Of a stretch of 38,122 nt of DNA, positions 13,302 to 21,488 are shown in pieces (within the stretch, counting starts at the first letter, position 1; the number at the start of each line of letters is the position of its first letter). Source of the stretch: a bacterium (GTDB lineage: Bacteria > Patescibacteriota > Minisyncoccia > UBA6257 > 2-01-FULL-56-20); NCBI GenBank assembly GCA_021780195.1, contig JAJXZE010000014.1, positions 1 to 38,122 of the forward strand, read 5' to 3'. Both the position numbers and the translations under genes were made by a program. The notes beneath the pieces are model-generated. The model saw only the letters and a list, made by a program, of their open reading frames with translations. It searched no databases and was not told the DNA's origin.

Positions 13302-13330
13302 AGTATAAGGTAAACGGGTCATTTTTGCAA
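13302..13330 (-). promoter_or_regulatory. rpmB promoter TTGCAA-17-TATACT
   Basis: On minus TTGCAA (13330-13325), 17 nt, TATACT (13307-13302), 8 nt before ATG 13293. Confidence 0.65.
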
Positions 13331-13359
13331 GCGCGGCGCGGGTCGGGATCAGTCAGCCG

Positions 13360-13866
13360 TTATTCGGCCTTCACTTCGAGCTTTTTGGTGCGCCGCTTGT
13401 TCGCTTTGGGGAGGCGGACGGTCAGGATGCCGTTTTTAAAGGTGACATTCGCGCCCTCGGGGTCGACTTCCTGGGGAAGGATGATGGAGCGGGCGAAGCG
13501 GCCCCAGTAGCACTCGCGGTAGAGGTAGTCCTCGTCCGCGGCCTGGGTTTCGCGCCGCCGCGCGCCCTTGATCGAAATGGAGTCCGAGGTCACATTGATG
13601 TCGATATCGTCCGGCTTCACGCCCGCGATCGCGGACTCGACGACGATCTCCGCGGGCGTCTGATAGACGTCCACGGTGAGCTGGCCTTCCGGCTCGTCCT
13701 CGGTCCAGCCTTTCATCTCCTCTTTCGGTTCCGCTTTTGTCCTCGCGCGCGACGCGACCGCGCCCATGTCGGCCTTCGCAAGCTCGACTTCGTACGCCGG
13801 CTCTTCCTCGACGGGCTTCATGCCCGCCGCGAGGGACTCGAAAAATTTTTCATCCTGTGGTTCCAT
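13360..13866 (-). CDS. Small heat-shock protein, Hsp20/alpha-crystallin family
   Basis: A 168-aa chaperone. Residues about 60-160 form the alpha-crystallin domain: 'GQLTVDVYQTPAEIVVESAI', 'DINVTSDSISIKGARR' and 'GRFARSIILP', ending with 'VTFKNGILTVRLPK', the A-x-x-x-n-G-v-L pattern of the family. The N-terminal 55 residues are acidic and probably disordered. It holds unfolding proteins in an ATP-independent manner. It overlaps the 3' end of the PrsW-like gene by 17 nt and follows valS-prsW, so it is probably expressed from the same transcript. No separate heat-shock operator (CIRCE) is visible. Confidence 0.92.
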   Translation of the reverse strand: MEPQDEKFFESLAAGMKPVEEEPAYEVELAKADMGAVASRARTKAEPKEEMKGWTEDEPEGQLTVDVYQTPAEIVVESAIAGVKPDDIDINVTSDSISIKGARRRETQAADEDYLYRECYWGRFARSIILPQEVDPEGANVTFKNGILTVRLPKANKRRTKKLEVKAE

Positions 13867-14554
13867 TGGGGTATCTGAGCTTTTCGAAATCGTTTAACAC
13901 GAAGAATCCCACGGCAAGGAGAAACACTGCCGTATAGGCGATCTCTCCGTAGTCCAGTATAAGGGAGTTGAATGCCGCGTGCAAGAATGTGGCGAGGGCG
14001 AGGCCCCAGAGTACGCTACGGACCACGGTGCCGCGCGCCACGCCTTTCGCCCAATGGTAGCCCACGATCGCCGAGGTGAGCGTGTGGAGGAGCGTGGCTC
14101 CCACGAAGCGGACGGAGCCCATCTGGAATGCCGCCGCCGCAAGCGCGAGGCCCGACGAGGCGAGGGGAAGATTCGCGATCGTGCCGATGTTCTCGAGCGT
14201 CGTGAATCCAAGCGCCGCGACGATGAGGTAGATCATGTGATCGACGGGATCCTTTCTGATAACGGAGCTTTTCCCGACGGCAAAATACGCCGCGGCGAAT
14301 TTAAGGACCTCCTCGATCGCCGCGAGGACGGCGAGCGAACCGAGCGAGAGCGCGGCGATCCCCGCGCCCTGCGCCGCGCGGGTCCACGCCTCTTCGACCA
14401 CGATCGCAAAGAACCCGAACGCGATCCCCGCAAAGAACGTGAGCGCGATCATGCGGCCCGGTTCGGGATGCGTCTCTTCGCTTAGATAGAAGATGAGCCA
14501 CGCAAATCCGGGCAGGAGACCGACCGTGAGCGCAATGACGATGAGGGTGAACAT
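13850..14554 (-). CDS. PrsW-family intramembrane metalloprotease
   Basis: A 234-aa membrane protein with about eight hydrophobic helices. Motifs match the PrsW/CPBP-like group: 'AAIEEVLKFAAAYF' (EExxK metal ligands), 'RFVGATLLHTLTSAIVGYHW' and 'FLHAAFNSLI' (His ligands). PrsW proteins cut membrane-anchored anti-sigma factors or process membrane substrates; the target here is unknown. The ATG follows the valS stop without a gap (TAAATG), and the 3' end overlaps hsp20 by 17 nt, giving a valS-prsW-hsp20 transcript. Confidence 0.88.
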   Translation of the reverse strand: MFTLIVIALTVGLLPGFAWLIFYLSEETHPEPGRMIALTFFAGIAFGFFAIVVEEAWTRAAQGAGIAALSLGSLAVLAAIEEVLKFAAAYFAVGKSSVIRKDPVDHMIYLIVAALGFTTLENIGTIANLPLASSGLALAAAAFQMGSVRFVGATLLHTLTSAIVGYHWAKGVARGTVVRSVLWGLALATFLHAAFNSLILDYGEIAYTAVFLLAVGFFVLNDFEKLRYPNGTTG

Positions 14555-16759
14555 TTACCAGGGTTCCACCATGAGCATCCGCCCGGGCCGGAAGATACCC
14601 CAGATTTCCTCCGTAATGAAGGGCATGAAAGGATGGAGCAGGGCAATCGCGTCGAGGAAGAGGTGCTCGAGGAGGGCGTAGCTCTCCGCCTTCTCTTCGG
14701 CCGTGCCTTCGCGGAGGTTTTTCTTTTCCGCCTCCACCACGACGTCCGCGAGCGTGTGCCAGAGGTAGTGGTAGAGTTTTTCTCCTGCGAGATGGAATTC
14801 GAACGCATCAAGATGCGCGTCCACTTCGCGCTTGAGCGCCGCGAGCGCCTTTGCCTCGTCGCGCGCCGCGATTTTTTCCGCGTCCGCGACCGCGGCGGCG
14901 CCCACAATGCCGTGAGTTCCATCTGCGCCGCCCGGGCGGTTCATTTCAAGAAAACGCGCGATGTTCCAGAGTTTCGTCGAGAAGTTGCGGTAGCCGCGGA
15001 TGCGGTCCTCGGAAAGTTTGAGGTCGTTGCCGGCCGAGGTTCCGATCACGAGCGAAAGGCGCGTGGCGTCCGCGCCGTACTTGTCGGCCATTTCGAGGGG
15101 ATCGATGCCGTTGCCTTTGGACTTCGACATTTTCTGTCCCTTCGCGTCGCGCACGAGGCCGTGGAGGTACACCGTGCGGAAGGGGACCTGCCCCGTGAGC
15201 GCCGAGGACATGAGGATCATGCGTGCCACCCAGAAGAAGAGGATGTCGTATCCCGTTTCAAGGATGGTGTTGGGGAAATAGGCGGCAAGGTCGCCCTTTT
15301 CCTTTTCGGTCTGCGGGGGCCATCCGAACACGGAGAACGGCCAGAGGCCGGATGAGAACCAGGTGTCCAGGGTGTCAGGGTCCTGCTTCCATCCTTCGCC
15401 CGCGGGCGCCGCGGCACCGACGAAGGTCTCCGCGCCACGGTACCACACGGGGATGCGGTGGCCGAACCATATCTGGCGCGAGATGCACCAGTCGTGAAGA
15501 TGGTCGATCCAGTTGAAATATATTTTTTCGAAGTGCGCGGGCACGATCTTTATGCCGCCGCCCCGGACCGCGTCGCGCATGTGCTCCTTGAGGGTCGCGG
15601 TCCTGCCGGCCGGGTCTGTGAACGCCTTGTCCACGGCGATGAACCACTGAAGCTTGGGCAGGGGTTCGATGATCGCGCCGGTGCGCTCGGCGGTCGCCAC
15701 ACTTTGCGGCACTTCCTCTTCTTTTTCGATGAGGCCCGCCGCGCGGAGTTCCTCCACGATCCGTTCGCGCGCTTCGGCGGTCTTCATGCCATTCAGCGGG
15801 CTTCCTGGCGCGGCGGCGATCGCCATCCGCGCGCGTTCGTCGATCACGGGGACGAGCGGGAGCCGGTGCCTCTGCGCCATCTCCCAGTCAATCGCACTGT
15901 GCGCCGGAGTGACGCCGAGGGCTCCCGTGCCGAAATCCTTCTCCACGGCCTCATCCGCGATCACCCTCAGATGGAGCGGCACGCCGCAAAAGACGACGTC
16001 ATACTCCTTGCCGACGAAGTCGCGGTAGCGTGCGTCCGAAGGATGGACGGCGACCGCCGTGTCGCCGACCTTCGTTTCGGGGCGCGTGGTCGAGATCGCG
16101 ATGGGGAACGGCGTGCCGTCCGCAAGGGTCCCGTAGCGGAACGTGTAGAGCATCGCCGTGCGCTCCTCATGGACCACTTCGTCGTCCGAGATCACAGTCT
16201 GCCCCTTCGGATCCCAGTTCACCACGCGGTCGCCGCGGTAGATGAGGCCGAGGTCGTGGAGCTTCTTGAACGCGGTGCGGACCGCGCGTTCGCGCGTGTC
16301 GTCGAGCGTGTATGCCTCGCGGCTCCAGTCAAGCGAGGCGCCCATGCGCTTCACCTGCGTCACGATGAAGTCATGACTCTTTCTCGCGTAGTCGTTCACG
16401 CGCCGGAGGAATTCCTCGCGGCCGAGATCGTGGCGGCTTTTCTTTTCCTCTTTCTGCAGGAGCTTCTCCACTTTCGACTGCGTCGCGATCGCGGCATGAT
16501 CGGCGCCCGGTACCCAGAGCGTGCGCTTGCCTTGCATGCGATTCCGCCGCGCCAAGATGTCCTCAATAACGAGCATCGCCGCATGGCCGATGTGGAGTTC
16601 GCCTGTCACGTTCGGAGGGGGGAGGATCATGGAAAACACCTCCGCGTCCTTTTTGGCGACGCCCTTTTCGACGCAGACATCGGGATTCGCGTAGCCGGCG
16701 TCATCCCATGCCTTCGCGATGCGGGTCTCAACCTCCTTGATATCGTAGCGTGATTCCAT
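14555..16759 (-). CDS. valS: Valyl-tRNA synthetase, short C-terminus
   Basis: A 734-aa class I synthetase charging tRNA-Val. The Rossmann signature is 'PNVTGELHIGHAAML', the CP1 editing domain spans about residues 190-340, and the KMSKS loop is 'GQKMSKSKGNGIDP'. The anticodon-binding domain ends at 'HPFMPFITEEIWGIFR' plus a few residues. Typical bacterial ValRS has roughly 130 or more further residues ending in a coiled coil, absent here. The GTG at 16780 in the track overlaps the -10 region, so ATG 16759 (MESRYDIKEVE) is chosen. It leads the valS-prsW-hsp20 cluster. Confidence 0.93.
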   Translation of the reverse strand: MESRYDIKEVETRIAKAWDDAGYANPDVCVEKGVAKKDAEVFSMILPPPNVTGELHIGHAAMLVIEDILARRNRMQGKRTLWVPGADHAAIATQSKVEKLLQKEEKKSRHDLGREEFLRRVNDYARKSHDFIVTQVKRMGASLDWSREAYTLDDTRERAVRTAFKKLHDLGLIYRGDRVVNWDPKGQTVISDDEVVHEERTAMLYTFRYGTLADGTPFPIAISTTRPETKVGDTAVAVHPSDARYRDFVGKEYDVVFCGVPLHLRVIADEAVEKDFGTGALGVTPAHSAIDWEMAQRHRLPLVPVIDERARMAIAAAPGSPLNGMKTAEARERIVEELRAAGLIEKEEEVPQSVATAERTGAIIEPLPKLQWFIAVDKAFTDPAGRTATLKEHMRDAVRGGGIKIVPAHFEKIYFNWIDHLHDWCISRQIWFGHRIPVWYRGAETFVGAAAPAGEGWKQDPDTLDTWFSSGLWPFSVFGWPPQTEKEKGDLAAYFPNTILETGYDILFFWVARMILMSSALTGQVPFRTVYLHGLVRDAKGQKMSKSKGNGIDPLEMADKYGADATRLSLVIGTSAGNDLKLSEDRIRGYRNFSTKLWNIARFLEMNRPGGADGTHGIVGAAAVADAEKIAARDEAKALAALKREVDAHLDAFEFHLAGEKLYHYLWHTLADVVVEAEKKNLREGTAEEKAESYALLEHLFLDAIALLHPFMPFITEEIWGIFRPGRMLMVEPW

Positions 16760-16862
16760 GGCTAATGGCGTATAATACACCGATTATAACCGAAACCGGC
16801 CTTTCTGTCGTATAATAGATGAACCATAAAGGTCGCGGAAACAAACCTATTTATTCATTCAA

Positions 16863-17252
16863 ATGATGGAAGAGCAAAAAGGCGAAAAGGGGGAAGCGGC
16901 GAAGAAGGGCGGCGAGTGCCCGTGCTCCTGCGGCATGTGCGCGGCGGGCTCCTGCGGCGCCGGTTCCTGCATGGCCCACTGCCACGGGATGCACGGGTGC
17001 TGTATGGGCGGACCCTGCGGCATGTGCGCCGGACGCGGGCGCCGGATCATCCGGGTCGTGATCGGTCTCATTATCCTTGCGGTGGTCTTCTGCATCGGCG
17101 TAAGGATCGGCGAGATGAAGGATGCGGCGTACGGCTACGGTGCGGGCTACGGCTGGCATCCGGCCGCCGCGCGCATGATGGGCGGCTACTATGCCGGCTA
17201 TCAGGTGCGGACGCCCGGGACGACCTCGACCGCTCCCGTTCCTGCGCAATAG
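16863..17252 (+). CDS. Cys-rich single-span membrane protein
   Basis: A 129-aa protein. Residues 18-56 carry about 12 Cys and several His/Met in CxCxxC-type spacing ('CPCSCGMCAAGSC', 'CMAHCHGMHGCCMGG'). One transmembrane helix follows (IIRVVIGLIILAVVFCIGVR), then a Gly/Tyr/Met-rich stretch ('YGYGAGYGWHPAAARMMGGY') and a Thr/Pro/Ala tail. The Cys/His/Met cluster suggests binding of soft metals or Zn; the basic 'RGRR' before the helix suggests it is cytosolic. A TATAAT at 16811-16816 could drive it with a leader of about 45 nt. No known family is recognised. It converges with another small Cys protein across a shared terminator. Confidence 0.7.
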   Translation: MMEEQKGEKGEAAKKGGECPCSCGMCAAGSCGAGSCMAHCHGMHGCCMGGPCGMCAGRGRRIIRVVIGLIILAVVFCIGVRIGEMKDAAYGYGAGYGWHPAAARMMGGYYAGYQVRTPGTTSTAPVPAQ

Positions 17253-17281
17253 CGCGGAACGGCGGAGGCCCGAAGGGGAAT

Positions 17282-17313
17282 AAAAAAAACCGGAGCGGAT
17301 GCTCCGGTTTTTT
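17282..17313. terminator. Bidirectional terminator between two Cys-rich genes
   Basis: AACCGGAGC / GCTCCGGTT stem, loop GGAT, with A8 before and T6 after. Confidence 0.9.
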
Positions 17314-17328
17314 GTCGCCGCGGCCGTC

Positions 17329-17505
17329 TTAGGCCTGGGGCGCCGCGGGTTGCTCCGGCGTCGCCGGCATGCTCGCCGGTGCGGCGGTCTGCGGGGCGGC
17401 GGTCTGCGGGGCGGTTGCCGCTCCCGTGCAGGTGCACGTCGCGTCGCTACACTTGCCGTCTGCATTGTGCGGGTGGCCGCACATCGGACACTTGTTGTCG
17501 TCCAT
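17329..17505 (-). CDS. Small Cys-rich protein, 58 aa
   Basis: One codon too short for the ORF track. The minus-strand frame from ATG 17505 to TAA 17329 encodes an N-terminal metal-binding module (CPMCGHPHNADGKC, then CTC) and an Ala/Pro/Thr tail with a tandem 'TAAPQ' repeat. The Cys/His spacing suggests one Zn or soft-metal site. No Shine-Dalgarno is visible. The ORF-track entry 17201-17437 is out of frame with it. Together with the convergent gene at 16863 it forms a pair of unrelated-looking Cys-rich proteins sharing a terminator. The function is unknown. Confidence 0.65.
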   Translation of the reverse strand: MDDNKCPMCGHPHNADGKCSDATCTCTGAATAPQTAAPQTAAPASMPATPEQPAAPQA

Positions 17506-17681
17506 GATAGTTGTTGTCCTGCGGTTTATTGCTGCGACCTTTTGCCCTAAGAGTAGGACGCGCCCAAAGAAAAAAATAAGCTCCCGTGGACGTACGTTCA
17601 GTATCGCATATGAGGACGATACGTCAACTCGCGGCGCGCGTCGCGGTTGGCACGCGCGCGCATCCGCGGTAAGCTTTCCAT

Positions 17682-20600
17682 ATGACGCCGTTCGAAGCGC
17701 GCTACCGCGAGCTGAATCCGGAACAAAAAGAGGCCGTCGACACGCTTGAGGGGCCCGTGATGGTGATCGCGGGACCGGGCACGGGGAAGACCGAGGTGCT
17801 TACCATGCGCATCGCGAACCTCCTGCACAAGAAGAAGACCGTGCCGGAACGGATCCTCGCGCTTACGTTCACGGAGGCGGGCGCCATCACGATGCGCCGC
17901 CGCCTGTCGGAGCTCGCGGGACGGGAGGCCTACCGCACGGAGATCGCGACGTTCCACGGCTTCGCAAACCGCGTGATCCGCGATTACCCCGATTATTTCC
18001 CGCGCATCGTGGGCGCCGCGAGCATCACGGAGATAGACCAGGTGAGGATTCTCCGCGACCTTATCGACACTCTGCCGCTCGCGGAACTGCGTCCCTTTGG
18101 GGATCGTTATCTTCACCTGCGGACCGTGCTTCGCGCGATCGGCGAGGTCAAACAGCAGGGGGTGCCTCCGGACGAATTTGCGGTGATCGTGCGCGAAGAG
18201 AAAGAAGCGTTCTATGCGAATCCCGACCTCGTAAACGAATCGGGGAAGTACGAGGGGAAGATGAAAACAAAGTACGCGTCGCAGGCGAAAAAGATCGCGC
18301 GGAATCTCGAACTCGCGGAAATCTACGCCGCCTACCAGGCCGCACTCCAAAATGCACGGCAGTACGACTTCAGCGACATGATCATGGAGGTCGCGCGGGC
18401 CCTTCAGGAACGCGAGGAGATGCGCCGCGTGCTCCGGGATGCCTACGATTATTTCCGGGTGGATGAACATCAGGACACGAACGACGCGCAGAACCGCATC
18501 ATCGAGTTGCTTGCGGACAGAGAAGAAGATGACCGCGCGGGAAGCGCCGCCGCCGGCGCGGGGCCGAACCTTTTCGTGGTGGGGGACGAGCGTCAGGCCA
18601 TTTTCCGCTTCCAGGGAGCTTCCATAGAAAATTTCCATTATTTCAGCCGGAAATATCGCGGCGTGAAACTTATCTTCCTCCGCGCGAACTACCGTTCGAC
18701 GCAGGCGATCCTCGATGCCGCGCAGGGCGTCTCGCCGCGCGAGGCGTCGCTCGTCGCGAAGGCCGGGCATTTTGCGCCGCGCGAGGAGCCGCCCGCGCAT
18801 CTTGCCGCGCTTTCCTCGCCCGACGCGGAATATTTCTTCATCGCGCGGAAGATAAAGGAGTTGATCAGGGGCGCCGCCGGCCGTTCGACGCTACGCGCGC
18901 CCTCCGCCGTGCCGGAAGAGATCGCGGTGCTCTATCGCGACAACCGCGACGCCGCGCCTCTCGCGCGCATGCTTGAAAAGGAGGAGGTGCCGTACGTCAT
19001 CGAGTCGGACCAGGACGTGCTGGGCGATCCGGAGATCCGGAAGCTCGTCCGTATTCTCCGCGCCGTGGAACATTTCGGCAATGATGTCGCGCTCGCGGAG
19101 GCGCTCCATGCGGATTTCCTCGGCATTGCGCCGATCGACATCTACAAACTCGCTTCCTTCGCGGCGCGGAACCGGAAAAACCTCCATGACGCCATGCGCT
19201 CCGACACCGTGCTCGAGGCGGCGGGAATCGACGATCCCGCGGCGCGCGCGGCGCTCACCGCGCTCTTTGCCAAGTTTTCCTCGTGGAAGCGCGCGGCGGA
19301 GAATCAGGGCGCGGCGGACGCGTTCGAAACCATCGTGCGTGAGTCGGGATTTCTCGCCCACCTCCTACGCCATCCGTCGGCCACGGAGGAGCTCGCCAAG
19401 CTTCACGCGCTCTTCGATCTTCTGAAGTCGTTCGTGGAACGGAAGAGGGACTACACGCTCGCGGAGTTTTTCGCCCACCTTGATCTGATGGGGGAGCACG
19501 GCGTCGCGCTCAAGAATGCGGGGACCCTGCGCCTACCGGGCCGCGTGCGCCTCATGACCGCGCACCGCGCGAAGGGGCAGGAGTTTGATTACGTGTTTAT
19601 CATGAACGCGGTTGACCGCAAGTGGGGGTCGCGCTTTCACCGCGAGACGATCAAGATCCCTGATGCGGTGTACCGCGTGCTTGCGGCGGCTCCGGATGCC
19701 GCGGTCGCGGCTCCGGCCACGGAGGCGCGGGACGAGGCCGCGTCGGACGACGACGCCGACGAGCGGAATGTGTTCTACGTCGCGCTCACCCGCGCGCGCC
19801 GCGAGGTTTTCGTGACGCTCGCGCGCACCGATCGCGAAGGAAAAGAACAGCTTCCGTCCAAGTTTATCGCCGAGCTCCGCGACGACCTGCTCGCGCCGTA
19901 CGACGCCGCGCCGTACGAGCGTGAACTCGCGGCGCACGGCGAACTGGCATTCCGCGCGCCCGCCCCGCGCACGCCGGAACTGAAGGACAGAGAGTTCCTG
20001 AACGCGCTTTTCGCGGAGCAGGGGATCTCCGTCACCGCGCTCAATAATTATCTGGAATGCCCGTGGCAGTATTTTTACCGGAACCTGATCCGCATCCCCG
20101 AGGCGCCGAACAAGCATCTTTCGTTCGGGAACGCCGTGCACGCCGCGCTCAAGAGCTGGTTCGACGCGTTTGATGCGGGCGACGATCGCGGCGCCGCGCG
20201 GCTCATCGCGCGGTTCGAAGAGGCGCTTGCGCACGAGCCGATCCGCGAGGACGAATACGAGGAAGCGCTCGCGAAGGGGCGGGCGGCGCTTGCCGCGTTT
20301 TACCGCGAATACCGCGCGTCGTGGGATGGCGCGAGTCCCGCGCATACGGCCGAGAACGAAGCGCGGGTGGACGGCGCCTCGGTCGGCGACGGCACGCCGA
20401 TCAACGGCAAGCTCGACCGGATAGAATTTCCCGCGAGCGATCCGGGTGCGGGGGCGGGCGCGGGGAACCGCGCGGCGGCGCTCCCCGCGGCGGCGCTCCC
20501 TGTGGCGCGCGTGATCGATTACAAGACCGGCAAGCCGAAGACGCGCAACGTGATCGAGGGCAACACGAAGGATGCCGACGGCAATTACAAGCGCCAGATC

Positions 20601-20861
20601 GTATTCTACAAGCTCCTGCTCGACAAGGCAGGGAAGTGCGACATGAAGGAGGGCGTCATCCAGTTCGTGGAGCCGGACGAGCGCGGCACGTTCCACCGCG
20701 AACCGTTCTCGGTGGCGCCGGAAGAAACCGCGGCGCTCGAACGCGAGATCATCCGTGTGGCCAAGGAAATCCGCTCGCTCGCGTTCTGGGATACGACCTG
20801 CGGCGACCCCGAGTGCGAGTATTGTGAACTGCGGCGGGAGATGGGCGCGACGGTCGCGTGA
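17682..20861 (+). CDS. UvrD/Rep-type helicase with C-terminal Fe-S PD-(D/E)XK nuclease
   Basis: A 1059-aa single-chain helicase-nuclease. Motif I is 'IAGPGTGKTEVL', motif Ia 'LALTFTEAGAITMRRRL', motif II 'VDEHQDTN' (His in place of the usual Phe/Tyr), motif III 'VVGDERQAIFRFQGA', and the superfamily 1 motif V/VI region 'LMTAHRAKGQEFDYVFI' and 'FYVALTRARREV'. Residues about 780-1059 form a RecB/AddB-like nuclease: Cys in 'NYLECPWQYFYR', active-site 'GKLDRIEF' and 'VIDYKTGKP', and a terminal Cys cluster 'CGDPECEYC' that should hold a 4Fe-4S cluster. It probably processes DNA ends for recombination, combining AddA- and AddB-like parts. There is no Shine-Dalgarno. It is a single-gene unit. Confidence 0.92.
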   Translation: MTPFEARYRELNPEQKEAVDTLEGPVMVIAGPGTGKTEVLTMRIANLLHKKKTVPERILALTFTEAGAITMRRRLSELAGREAYRTEIATFHGFANRVIRDYPDYFPRIVGAASITEIDQVRILRDLIDTLPLAELRPFGDRYLHLRTVLRAIGEVKQQGVPPDEFAVIVREEKEAFYANPDLVNESGKYEGKMKTKYASQAKKIARNLELAEIYAAYQAALQNARQYDFSDMIMEVARALQEREEMRRVLRDAYDYFRVDEHQDTNDAQNRIIELLADREEDDRAGSAAAGAGPNLFVVGDERQAIFRFQGASIENFHYFSRKYRGVKLIFLRANYRSTQAILDAAQGVSPREASLVAKAGHFAPREEPPAHLAALSSPDAEYFFIARKIKELIRGAAGRSTLRAPSAVPEEIAVLYRDNRDAAPLARMLEKEEVPYVIESDQDVLGDPEIRKLVRILRAVEHFGNDVALAEALHADFLGIAPIDIYKLASFAARNRKNLHDAMRSDTVLEAAGIDDPAARAALTALFAKFSSWKRAAENQGAADAFETIVRESGFLAHLLRHPSATEELAKLHALFDLLKSFVERKRDYTLAEFFAHLDLMGEHGVALKNAGTLRLPGRVRLMTAHRAKGQEFDYVFIMNAVDRKWGSRFHRETIKIPDAVYRVLAAAPDAAVAAPATEARDEAASDDDADERNVFYVALTRARREVFVTLARTDREGKEQLPSKFIAELRDDLLAPYDAAPYERELAAHGELAFRAPAPRTPELKDREFLNALFAEQGISVTALNNYLECPWQYFYRNLIRIPEAPNKHLSFGNAVHAALKSWFDAFDAGDDRGAARLIARFEEALAHEPIREDEYEEALAKGRAALAAFYREYRASWDGASPAHTAENEARVDGASVGDGTPINGKLDRIEFPASDPGAGAGAGNRAAALPAAALPVARVIDYKTGKPKTRNVIEGNTKDADGNYKRQIVFYKLLLDKAGKCDMKEGVIQFVEPDERGTFHREPFSVAPEETAALEREIIRVAKEIRSLAFWDTTCGDPECEYCELRREMGATVA

Positions 20862-20893
20862 CGGCGGCGACGGAGGTGCACGTGCGCCCGCAA

Positions 20894-20922
20894 TTGACCT
20901 TCTGGCGAGCCTGCGGTATAAC
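20894..20922 (+). promoter_or_regulatory. Promoter TTGACC-17-TATAAC with structured leader
   Basis: TTGACC 20894-20899, 17 nt, TATAAC 20917-20922. The leader of about 47 nt can form a GCTCTT / AAGAGC hairpin and carries a Shine-Dalgarno (AGGGGGA) before ATG 20976. Confidence 0.7.
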
Positions 20923-20975
20923 GATTTTGGCTCTTGCAAGATTTTAAGAGCGAATCTTTCTCCTAGGGGGAGAAA

Positions 20976-21320
20976 ATGAGTAATGTTGCAAGTATGAGTG
21001 GCGCCGCCACCACGTTGTTGCGCGACTTGTTCAACCGTCGCGCGAAAGAGTTTTTTGGAAAGCTGGCGGTTGAGGTCGACGAGGATCTCAAGAAGAAAAA
21101 AACGGCCATCCACGCACGGGTATGCGAGATTCAAACCCTTGCCGGCGCGGCCCGCCTTGATCCCGATCTCCTTTTCGGCATATGCGTCGGCGTTGAGAAG
21201 GATCTGAAGGCGCTTCTCGATCTGCACAATCAGCGCGAGAGTTTCCGTCGGGGAGGGACTCTCTCGCCAGGGGTGCAAGGAGAGCATCGAGGTGGCGTTG
21301 TAAGTCCGTGCCATCTCTAA
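20976..21320 (+). CDS. Hypothetical protein, 114 aa
   Basis: A soluble helical protein: 'LLRDLFNRRAKEFFGKLAVE', 'VDEDLKKKKTAIHARV', 'GVEKDLKALLDLHNQ', then a Gly-rich, probably disordered tail. No domain is recognised. It has a near-consensus promoter, a Shine-Dalgarno, a second in-frame ATG at codon 7, and its own terminator (21345-21369), so it is a self-contained gene. The regulated leader and Shine-Dalgarno differ from the leaderless housekeeping genes around it. It is followed by another SD-led gene of unknown function. Confidence 0.65.
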   Translation: MSNVASMSGAATTLLRDLFNRRAKEFFGKLAVEVDEDLKKKKTAIHARVCEIQTLAGAARLDPDLLFGICVGVEKDLKALLDLHNQRESFRRGGTLSPGVQGEHRGGVVSPCHL

Positions 21321-21344
21321 TTTAACCGCGGCGTTTTGGGGATG

Positions 21345-21369
21345 GGGCGGCACAACGATGCCGCCCTTT
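21345..21369 (+). terminator. Intrinsic terminator (weak T-run)
   Basis: GGGCGGC / GCCGCCC stem, 8-nt loop, TTT. Confidence 0.55.
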
Positions 21370-21407
21370 ACATATCTACCCGCTTCGCACTGCACGGGCG
21401 AGCGTCC

Positions 21408-21436
21408 TTGCGCGGCGACATAATCGAGGTTATGAT
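21408..21436 (+). promoter_or_regulatory. Promoter TTGCGC-17-TATGAT
   Basis: TTGCGC 21408-21413, 17 nt, TATGAT 21431-21436; a leader of about 45 nt with AAAGGAGAAGGT before ATG 21489. The rest of 21321-21488 holds the preceding terminator only. Confidence 0.6.
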
Positions 21437-21488
21437 ACGGCCAGCCGATTAAGGCCGGAGTTCAATTCTTCCAAAGAAAGGAGAAGGT

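Noticed and set aside
15458-16753. 431-aa plus-strand ORF
   Set aside because: Antisense shadow of valS, rich in Arg, Val and His with no motif.
17598-18800. 400-aa minus-strand ORF
   Set aside because: Antisense to the helicase N-terminal motifs; no domain of its own.
19533-21395. 620-aa minus-strand ORF
   Set aside because: Antisense to the helicase and across a promoter and terminator; composition is that of a shadow.
21455-21485. Possible tRNA T arm (GGAGTTCAATTCTTCC)
   Set aside because: Stem mismatched and no acceptor or anticodon arm; it lies in the leader of the 178-aa gene.
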